Of a DNA stretch of 64,000 nucleotides, positions 36,621 through 45,564 are shown in pieces. The notes below the pieces were generated by a model that ran no database searches, had not been told where the DNA came from, and saw nothing but the letters and a program-made list of their open reading frames with translations. The position numbers were made by a program, and so were the translations under genes. The stretch's first letter is position 1. The number at the start of each line of letters is the position of its first letter. The DNA comes from Physcomitrium patens (taxonomy: Eukaryota > Streptophyta > Bryopsida > Funariales > Funariaceae). The stretch lies in assembly GCF_000002425.4 (NCBI RefSeq), contig NC_037273.1, positions 9,622,089-9,686,088 of the forward strand, written 5' to 3'.

Positions 36621-36990
36621 ATTTAATTGCATTGTTGTTTATTATAGATAGTTGATGATTGTATCTTCTTTTTTGATGATGTTCAAAAGAGTGTCTTCTA
36701 AAATGTTAATAATGGATTTGTTTTTTAGGTCCAAAGTTATAAAAATTTATGTTTTTTTGTATAATACCTCCTCTTCATTATCTTTAGTAATTTAAAGTTG
36801 ATAAAAAACTTCTATTAATAATAATCCTTCTAATTTGAAAAAAGTAGGTGATTTAAATCTTTCTTTTTGACTTTGCTTGAAGATAGACTAACTTTTTGGT
36901 AGATTGTTTAGAATTAAAGCAATAATATCTTTATTACATATGGCAACACTTATCTTAGCTAACTAGATAAGTAACAAATGAATTTCTTGT

Positions 36991-37021
<31 letters not shown>

Positions 37022-37385
37022 GGAAACAAAGTGTATACAACTTTTTTGTCAAAGCAAGCTATGTGTTTGTGTTTTGTACATCATACAACATTTGGAAATA
37101 TTTTTAAATAACTTGAAGTTTAAAAATACCAATATCATATGAAATAATGGCTTCTTGTATTGTAGAGGTAATGATACAACAATCTCTAATATGATCTTGA
37201 ATAATAGAGACTATTGGGTTTGTGTTGGTCTGATCTTGTCTTATTATAGTGGAGTTTGGATGTGCAACCTTGTTAGCACATGGACTTGTGGATTCTTCAC
37301 TATTGATATGAATAGATGGAGATATTTCAATCAATTTTCACAAAGTTTCTTGCATTTGAATTCTATAGCTCCATAGCATGTAGTT

Positions 37386-37419
<34 letters not shown>
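36457..37419. repeat. Three long poly(T) tracts
   Basis: T runs of roughly 28, 28 and 31 bases at 36457-36484, 36993-37020 and 37389-37419, inside the copia remnant. On the element's sense strand these are poly(A). Confidence 0.85.
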
Positions 37420-37420
<1 letters not shown>

Positions 37421-37784
37421 GACTTCATAGAATCATTGACTTCTCTCACAAGTGTGTCTATAATTCTATATTATACATAGTGTGCACAAGGACAATACTA
37501 GAGAGAACAAACTTTCTCTATTTGAACAACTCTACCTATTCAAAAAATAAACAATTTTATAATATTTCTTCAAAAGTCTAGCTCTAATACCATATTAATA
37601 TTCAATCTGTACACTCTCAAGTATTGTATATATTTTATTAATGTAAAATAAAGGATTCATTCATCTAAAATAGGTGTAAACTAGATGATATAGAAAATAG
37701 ATATGTTTATCTATTCAAAAATAATGAAATCCTAACAACTAGATAAAATCCTAATTAATAGATGGATGACAATACCGTCAACAA

Positions 37785-39486
37785 ATCCTAACCTTAGATT
37801 GATGAATGTTGGATGAATAATGCCAATATTATAGACATATAAAATTTAGATTGTAATATGCATAATATTTCTTGGTATTTTTTTGAAATTCTTTAAGAAT
37901 AAATTTTCAATATATTATGATAATGATTTGAATTTAATTTAAAAATTTAATTTAAAATTATAATTTCAGACATCTAATATAAACAAACTAAAATTTAATA
38001 GAAGTATTGAAAAAGGCATAGCTTTATCAATGCCATTAATAAAGCTACTATTTTTTTTGTTTTCTTAACATAAAACAAAATTACAAGAAGATTGTCTAAA
38101 CAATAATAGAAGTTAAAAATAGAGCCAATGCTTGCTATAAGATGCTTATAGAGTTGAAGTATAAAAAAAATATAATGAAACTATGGAGATACAAAAACTA
38201 GCTTTGCAACATGTAGTTGAAATTGAACAAAAATAATAAATATGACAAAAGAGGCATTGCAAGGATAAATTGGAATAATTCTTGTCATTAGAAATTCTAT
38301 TAAATCTACTATCAAATATATGTGATGAAATATGTAGTAGAAGTATTTATAATATAATATTGAAATAAATTCTTTTAAATAAAAATTTCTCTTTTTTGAA
38401 ATAATATGTAGTTATAGAATTAATTATATGTATCTATATATCATATATTAAGATATGTAATATAGGATTTTTTCTATTATTATAACTAAAAAATGAATAA
38501 GCTAAAATTTTTCATTTAAGAATCTTTACAATTTTGTTGAAATTATTGAAAATATTATATATTCTTATTATAAGTCATATAAAATTATAAAATTATATTA
38601 TTTAAATCTCTAAATATTTTAGCATTATTACAAAATAATTTGTACCATAATTATTTTTTGTCTTTGCTACAAAAGATAGTTGAATTATTATATATAATTG
38701 TATTGATGGATATTTGTATTAAAATTGAAGCATATCCAATAATAAATATTGTTATATTTGTATAATGCCCACTTTTTGACCCTTTTTTTAGACAAACTCA
38801 ACTAGAAGTGTATTTCTTATAATGAAATAGTTGTATAAAATGCAAGCAATGACTTGCTACAAAGATGGCATCTTTTGCTTTCTCTCCTTGCTTGTAAAAT
38901 TAATCAAGCAGATAGTCTCCTTCATTTTGTAAGGATACAACATGAAAATTTCAAAGGTGTAAAATTCCTTGATTTTGTGATTTTTTTTAATGCCCCTGAA
39001 TCAGTGCAAAATGTGTGGCATATTTCTCCCAAGAGATCCAATACAAACTACGTTAACAGTGAACAAAAACACGTGTAACAGACTATAGATGTGATAAACT
39101 TATAATGTTGGATTTCAAGTGAGGAACATTACAAGCTTCTGGCTCTCAGAAAATCATAGCCAACAGAAATCGGATCAATCGATCCTGCAAGGCTATCAAG
39201 CACAATCTAAATCTTGTTTCCCACTTCAAAAAACTTCAGTGACTGCCCATTCTTCAGGCAAGATGTAGAAGCCATTAACCCACTAAACATACATTTCAGA
39301 TATCAGCTCTTCTCTGATGGCTGACCTTGGTGCTCAAGCTATTGATCAATAATTGCTTGGCATGTGACCGTCTAGTTCGCAGCTACCCTCCCACCTTTTC
39401 TGTCACAAGATCAGATCTCAGTACTTTGTTTTATTACCGTTGACATTCCAGTTTCTAAGCAATTGGTGAGCAGGAACACGCAAGAT
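37785..39486. other. AT-rich, then 3' flank of the DUF1475-like gene
   Basis: No gene recognised in 37785-38800. Composition rises from about 38850, consistent with the 3' UTR side of the minus-strand gene ending at 39487. A plus-strand frame of 74 codons at 38854-39078 has no recognisable motif. Confidence 0.45.
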
Positions 39487-40657
39487 TCATGAACGATGGA
39501 ATGAGCCTTGCCTGATGGTGCGATCTTTCAGCAACACATAATAAGCAGGGTCGTCTGGAGACATCTTGAAGAACTCAATAGCAATGTACCAGCAAGTTGT
39601 TATGCTGTACACAAAGCATAGAATGGAGCCTTTCAGATTGTGTCATTGCAACCCTAATACTGCACATTACGTCGCTGATGGTGCCAGAAGACTCATGTGC
39701 AATTTGAAAGTTTTCGTTTCGTCTTAAGTTATCCATTAATTTCACAATAAAATGAAGGTTCATGAGTTAGATGGATGTGTGTTCAACAGCTCCACATTCA
39801 AAGACGCAAACTTACCTGCCAAAGCAAATAAGGAGAACAGTCCACGTTACCCGGCTTCCTAAGTTCGATTCTTTGTACCAGACCCACGCCTGCATCACGT
39901 TGAGACAGTACGTCAGTGAGAAGAGAAGCCTGACGCCAAACGTTCTAACGATGAAAACTATGTCATAAGAAAATCCAGTCATTTTACAAATAACAGCACT
40001 CAGATGACATGATGCGATATTTGGCATATATATTTAAAAAAACAAGTTCAGGAAGCCCTTAACAAGCATTTTACAAAAGGCTTAGCAGAGCTTCCTCCCA
40101 ACATGTATGCTTAAGTGGGAATCAATCAAGCTCATGCTGCAAGCTCACCGCGATGGGGATAACGTTGACATAAAAATCGATTAATGTGGCGCTCATCCAT
40201 CTGTCAAGTCCGTTGTGATTTCAGCGGAAAACTCCAAAAGATTGCAATCCAGAAGGTTGTAGCCGGTCAACCAGATTTTCATACCCAAATACAAGTTTGC
40301 CATTGATAACCATTATCCATTTCTATGTACTATTTGAACAGAAAGACCTTACCCCGACTAAGTCTCCAATTTCAGTAACCACGAATTGTACATCGCAATT
40401 CAAACTACCCATCGAATCTGAATTCGACGACACCAAGAACGTCCCCAACCAAAGTCCAGAACCAAAGCAATTATGACACAACTCCGTCCACATAGCAGGA
40501 TGAAGAATACGATGAGGAGAAGGAGAGTAAAATACGGGGTTAGCAGCTCCATTCGAAACGGAGAGCCGTCTGTGACGCAGGTGTAGAGCACCGTGCAAGC
40601 CGTTGCGAATCCCAGAACCAAAAAAATGAACCTCCCAGCCACCACAGATGTCGCCAT
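39487..40657 (-). CDS. DUF1475-like small multi-pass membrane protein (3 exons)
   Basis: Reconstructed across introns on the minus strand: exon 1 40657-40536, exon 2 39944-39816, exon 3 39604-39487, with the stop at 39489-39487. Splice sites are CCCC|GTATTT...GTTAG|A and GGCAG|GTAAGT...TACAG|C. The 122-residue product has SPFRMELLTP at 32-41, VWYKES at 62-67, LLICFGSITTCWYI at 78-91 and MSPDDPAYYVLL at 98-109, the order I associate with plant DUF1475 proteins. Hydrophobic segments lie at about 9-28, 44-63 and 73-96, so it is probably an integral membrane protein. The function of the family is not known to me. The exon 2 acceptor has an alternative 15 nt downstream (GTCAG|G at 39930), which keeps the frame but shortens the second hydrophobic stretch. 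I prefer the longer version because it matches family spacing. Confidence 0.75.
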
Positions 40658-41650
40658 TGTCGATTACTCTCCGCTTACACAAGTTCCCCGCCCGTCCTTC
40701 ACAGCAGGAAAAAAACACTGCGACAGTAAACACCTTTACCAGGTCAAAACATCAAGCATCACCGCTCCTGCGACTCGGAGGGCGTGCTACACAACAAAAT
40801 CCTCTGCACCGTCAAGTCCACAGACAAAACGCTAGAGTGTTTCAAAACTCGCATTGACTACAGCCTTGCAGCTCATTGAAAACCATTTTCATCTCAAATT
40901 TGTTTCGAATTTAGGTTTTTGATTCCCTCTAATGCACACTAAAACATCAGGACGGGTGTAATCGGAGGCACCCACAAACGATTTCGTCAGTCAGTGCAGC
41001 TCCAATTTCACAGACGCGGACAAAGTAAACCTCGCAGCTGCGCGAGTGTGGTCCGTTTCATGTCAACTAGAAGAGGAAAGATGAATGAATATGTTAGATG
41101 ATACTTGCGTTGTTGTCTCGCTGTGAGCCAAGGCCTTCAATTTTTGTATAATAAATGAGTTCCAAGTGGGGAGTCCTTGAGAACGTCAGTTGTCGGAAAG
41201 TCTGACGAAGGTGTGAGCATGTGGTTTGGAAATGTTCTACAATGCACTATGTCATCCATCTTTATCCAATGTTTACTTTATAATCTTACATTAGAACATA
41301 GTAAGATATAAAATGATTAAGTTCACAATCTTACTAGGGATCTATTTGTTTCAAATGTTTATATTTTAAACAGTCTTAAATACATTTTATATGTTTTTTT
41401 TGACAGATTTTTGTTTAAAATGGATAGGGTGCAAGATGTATAGCTTCATCACTATATGTCTTTTAAATCTGTCAACTCACTTGAGTAGCTTGAGACATCT
41501 CATCCATCAAATCTCAAGATTTAATCCTAGCCATTACAAAAATCATTGGAAACATAGAGAAATTAGAAGAGCAGTGGAGGGAGGAGGAGGAGAGGAAAGC
41601 AAGAGAGAATGTGGCAATGTAGGCATGGAAGCATGTGAGACATTACAAGG
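40658..41650 (-). promoter_or_regulatory. Upstream region of the DUF1475-like gene
   Basis: GC-richer to about 41230, then AT-rich. No clear TATA box seen. The long frames near 40323-40857 on both strands are shadows of exon 1 and the leader. Confidence 0.35.
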
Positions 41651-41656
41651 TGGTTT

Positions 41657-42480
41657 CGTGTTGTAACATGAATATTTGGTTAAAGATACAAATATGGGTT
41701 TTAATATAGAAGAACCTAGTTGAAAAATGTAGTAGCAAAATTTGAGTAAAAGATAAACAGGTAGTAAAAGCTTCAAGTATTAATGGTGCATTTTGTAAAA
41801 AAGACTTCTATTAATTTTGTACAACCATAATTAAGAAAAAAAAATACATTCATAAATTAAATAATATAGGCATCTTTAGACGAAAATTTGTAGCAAAACA
41901 TATCTTATAAAACTAAAAATTCATACCTAAAGAAGACTAGTTGTGAACTAGAGTTGAAATTAAATCCAAAGATACAAAATCACATATCAATGGCAACTAA
42001 AGTTCTTTGGTAGATTTAAAAGTGGGAATTTCGGAAAAAAATTCAAGAAGGTTGCTCTAGCATTGTTTTCAAGTGATTTGAATGCATATTAAGTTTTCAA
42101 AAGCTTTTCAAAATGAAAGATGTGTATAGAGGTTTTATATTTTGAAAAATAAAAGACGTTTACATATTTAAATAATTTGTGGATTTTATAAAAAAATTTT
42201 GAGTGTATTATTTTGAATTTCTTATTATCCTTATTTTAATTATAATTTATAAATTTAAGTCAATTAAATGATAAGAGTAAAGAATACAAGAATTTTATTA
42301 GATTAAGATCTTAGATATTTAAAATTTAGGATTGTTGAGGATTTTATTAAAGACATGAACTTCAAAGCAAGAAAACTCAATACATTCTTATTTCACTTAA
42401 AAAGATTAGAAAGCCACTTAAAGATGCCATATAGAATATTTATAAAATAGATACTATAATCTAATAGTTATGGTAGAATT
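41657..42480 (+). repeat. B-type LTR, degraded
   Basis: Starts tgttgtaacatgaatat, matching the start of element B LTRs. The middle shares the tacctaaagaagac...agttgaaat and ggtagatt...agtgatttgaatgc blocks with the LTRs at about 56905-59487 and 62836-64000. The 3' end is unclear. Confidence 0.55.
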
Positions 42481-42502
42481 TTTTTAAAAAATTACTAAGA
42501 TA

Positions 42503-42730
42503 TTAAGCTAGGAACAAAAAAGACACTTTCACAACTGTTTTGAGAGTGATTTTCAAATCTAATTTATTTATGGTTGATTTAGGCATAATATTGATACTAC
42601 TTCCATCATCTACTATGATCATAGGAATTATTTTATCCACTAATCCCACATCTATTTCAACAAGTCTATATTCTCTAATGTCTTTTTTTTTCTTCAAAGA
42701 TAATATTCCCTTCCAAATCATAAATTTCAA
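42503..42730 (-). pseudogene. Element G aspartic protease fragment
   Basis: 75 codons with MIIVDDGSSINIMPKSTINK. D-D-G-S-S-I-N-I-M-P is a retropepsin active-site variant typical of some plant gypsy groups (usual pattern D-S/D-G-S/A). The element continues to the right into lower-complexity sequence up to the insertion of C. Confidence 0.65.
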
Positions 42731-43264
42731 TTCTATCTATTTCTTTCATTTTCTTTCATTTTCTTTACAAGTTAAATCCTTCTTTGAGGTCTTTTTTGAT
42801 ACTTGGTATTATTTGGATCAATTATCTAAAAGAAATGTTGGCTCTAGCTCTACAAAGATCTTGCCATACATCATAAGATTTTGTAGGATTGAAGGTTTTA
42901 TTGATTGTTGGTTATTTCAAAAAAGTGCTAGAAATCTAAGGTCTTTCTTTGCCTATAAATTGGTATTCTTTGTTATGAAATTCAACTACAAAAGAAGGTT
43001 ATTTATCTACTAATTTTTTGGCTATTTCTTGAGTATTTTTTGACAATTCTACAAATTTAGGTGATTCTTCTAAAGTATCTATAGATACCTCATCTTCTTC
43101 AAGTTGTACTAAATCTATTGATTTTTTGGCATTCATACTTCTAGTTACAATCAAAGAAAGTAAATATGCATTGTCTAGGAAGATTTGTTTGTTATTTAAT
43201 TACATTAAGTTGGATTGGAGAAATAATAAATTTGATATAAAGGTACATCAGATTGAGCTAATGT

Positions 43265-43269
43265 GTATC
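43265..43269. repeat. Target-site duplication of element C, left copy
   Basis: gtatc, identical to 49642-49646. Confidence 0.9.
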
Positions 43270-43487
43270 TGTCATGGCCATAATCATGTAAGCTAATAAT
43301 TACATATGGAAATAGGTAGAAGTAAGTAAAAGTAGATAAAAATAAGTTAATTCTATAATATTTAATATAGAAGCTTCCTAAAAACTTCCTAGATGCTGCT
43401 TTGACTTCATAGGTGTCTTTAATTGACTTTTTGGATTAGAAACGTGGTCAACAAGTTGGCCATGTGCCACACATGTTGTTAGCTTGA

Positions 43488-43510
43488 AGATCAAGCTAAC
43501 TATGTGGCCC
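43488..43510 (+). promoter_or_regulatory. Conserved U3 hairpin/palindrome
   Basis: gttagcttga-aga-tcaagctaac: 10-bp arms, 3-nt loop. It occurs at the same place in every family LTR (13804-13826 on the complement, 15267-15289, 49308-49330, modified at about 50527-50549). In D the inner pair A:T is T:A, keeping the stem. It lies about 105 bp upstream of the TATA-like box. It could be a protein-binding palindrome or an RNA stem. Confidence 0.6.
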
Positions 43511-43613
43511 ACACATAGAAAAACTTGCCTTGTAAGTCAAGGCATGTATTCTACAAAGTCAACACATATTGGAGGTCCTATAGAACATCGCCACGTAGCC
43601 TCTAGTTAGATAG

Positions 43614-43622
43614 TATATATAG
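43614..43622 (+). promoter_or_regulatory. TATA-like box of the element C LTR
   Basis: tatatatag, followed by agacaagagtgaaggcttcttcactcttg. Conserved in the A2, D and 3' LTR copies. Likely marks the U3 promoter, with transcription starting some 25-35 bp further on. Confidence 0.6.
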
Positions 43623-43841
43623 AGACAAGAGTGAAGGCTTCTTCACTCTTGTCAACTCCTTTCTTGCTCCTAGTCCAGGTTCAAGAGTCTTTAGTTTCTT
43701 GTCTTGTGGCAATAGCCATTCCAGTTTCCTTTTAATATACATACTTGTTTATATTTTGACTTATTATATCGAGATAGCCTTTTTGTGTATATTTTTCCTC
43801 ATCAAATTTTTGTCCTTGACAGATTGACAAGAGTGTACTTA

Positions 43842-43853
43842 CAATATCAGAGC
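43842..43853 (+). promoter_or_regulatory. Primer-binding site of element C
   Basis: caatatcagagc: the TATCAGAGC core is complementary to the initiator tRNA-Met 3' region, but the TGG that should pair with CCA is replaced by CAA, and the site lies 20 nt inside the LTR. Confidence 0.55.
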
Positions 43854-44033
43854 TTTATTTTTTCTTGAGTAAGAGTCGATTACCCCTTTCTCTTGACAAG
43901 GCATAAGCGTATTAGAAGTTTGCGGATTATCCACTTCTAAACTGATATTGTTCTTAGTATCTTCTTTGTTATCAAGTCTTTCTTTTCTTTTGTCTTGAGC
44001 AGTATCAAACAAATTTTTCTTCTTAGTGTCATT

Positions 44034-45038
44034 ATGGCAGAGCTTGTTGAAATGAAGAGTGCAATGGCACAAATGCAAGAGCAAATGAGGGAGTTAATGC
44101 TTGCGATGCATCAACTCAATTCACCAACACAGGAAAGAACAAGAATAGCAGAAAGTGGGGATATAGAGATGATCGGAGCTGCTTCAACATCTACAACAAA
44201 TCACGTTCCTTCTCCAATTGTACAACACCCTATAAGCACTAGAGAACCAAGAATTGCCTTACCCGAGAAATTTGATGGTACGAGATCAAAGTTTCGAGGG
44301 TTCATCAATCAAGTACAATTGGCAATTGAACTTCAACCGCAAAGCTATCCAACTCCACGATCACAAGTCAGGTTTATTGGCACTCTACTTTCTGGTTCTG
44401 CATTATTGTGGTTTTCATCTTTTCTTGAACAACGAAATCCAATATTGTACAATTTGGAAGCTTTTTTGGCACAGTTTCGATCTATGTATGGTGAACACGA
44501 TGCAACTCGTGTTGCAACAAATAAGATCCGAATTCTGCGACAAGAAAATCGCTCAGTAACAGTGTATGCTTCACAATTTCGACAACTTGCAATTGACATC
44601 AAGTGAGATGATGCTGCACTTATCAGTCAATTTATTTATGGATTGCAATGCGAAGTAAAGAAATTGAGGCTCAACTTACCTGATCCTCAAACTTTGAGTC
44701 AAGCAATCGATTTTGCGGTAAAATGTGATAATCGACTTTTTGAATTTTGATTCCAGAATCATTCATGAGAACCTCAACGATATTACTCAATGGCAATATC
44801 AACATCTTTGCCAAACGTACATTCGAAAGTAGAAGACATGCAAATTGACGCGATATGTTTTAAACCCCTAACTGAGCAAGAAAAGATTCGTCATCGTCAA
44901 GAAGGATTATGTTTATATTGTGGAGAACCTAAGCACACTGGTCAACATTGTCCAAAAAAACGACGCAACTATAAAATGAGGGGTACGACGGTCAAAGAAG
45001 ACAACATGTCGAGAAACGGATTTGTCCAGCTACAATAG
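44034..45038 (+). pseudogene. Element C gag
   Basis: Starts MAELVEMKSAMAQMQEQMRE at 44034, a predicted coiled coil. The capsid follows (LPEKFDGTRSKFRGFINQVQ, LYNLEAFLAQFRSMYGEHDA, RQENRSVTVYASQFRQLAID). A stop at 44604-44606 (TGA where relatives imply Trp) cuts it after 191 codons. Reading on with further TGA stops near 44748 and 44767 gives CFKPLTEQEKIRHRQEGLCL and the CCHC knuckle CLYCGEPKHTGQHC. The stops look like C-to-T/G-to-A damage. It would form the particle and bind RNA. The frame ends FVQLQ at 45036-45038. Confidence 0.8.
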
Positions 45039-45043
45039 GGACC

Positions 45044-45564
45044 ATGCAGCTGGAACCTTATACAATTCCTAATGAAGGTCCTATCCTCTCCTCAGAACCC
45101 TCTCCTTGTTTTATAATAGACTTATATTTAGGACCTAAGAATTACAAAGCCTCTGCTTTATTAGATTCGGGAGCCTCAGCATGTTTTTTAGATGAACAAT
45201 TTGTTAAAAGTCGTATAATACCTTTTATACAGAAACCTAAACCAGTACATGTAGAAGTCATAGATGGTCGTTTCTTGTCTTCTGGAGATGTCACTTATGA
45301 AACTCATCCTATAAAAGTAACAATAGACGGTCATGATAGCTACATAGTTTTTAACATAATTAAATCCCCGTCCAATCCAGTTATTTTAGGTTTATCCTGG
45401 CTAGAAAAATATAACCCTTGAATAGATTGGAATTCGCATAAACTTGACTTTTCCTAGAGCATTATTAATAGTTCTATCAACCAAGTAAAAAATTATAAGT
45501 CTAGTATAGTAAAACCCGTACTGATAGGTGCAAAAGCATTTATACACGCAGCAAAAGAAGGTAA
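45044..45564 (+). pseudogene. Element C protease
   Basis: Frame open 45044-45421, with KASALLDSGASACFLDEQFV (intact D-S-G-A) and NPVILGLSWLEKYNP. Stops at 45419 (after NP) and near 45455 interrupt it. A small indel at about 45560 shifts it out of the pol frame. Family layout suggests it was once part of one gag-pro-pol precursor. Confidence 0.78.

Larger units (their letters stand above)
34080..37785 (-). mobile_element. Degraded Ty1/copia element, minus strand
   Basis: From right to left on the minus strand: possible LTR, primer-binding site (tggtattagagc, near 37570-37582), gag zinc knuckle, protease, integrase and RT N-terminus. Integrase before RT is the copia order. No frame survives intact, and the RT after motif A is missing. 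Long poly(T) tracts interrupt it at 36457-36484, 36993-37020 and 37389-37419. Confidence 0.7.
43270..43821 (+). repeat. 5' LTR of element C
   Basis: 552 bp, TGTCATGG to CCTTGACA, with hairpin 43488-43510 and TATA-like box 43614-43622. Confidence 0.93.

Noticed and set aside
40323-40733. 136-codon minus-strand frame overlapping exon 1 of the DUF1475-like gene
   Set aside because: Runs through the splice donor and intron in another frame. The spliced 122-residue product matches family motifs and this one does not.
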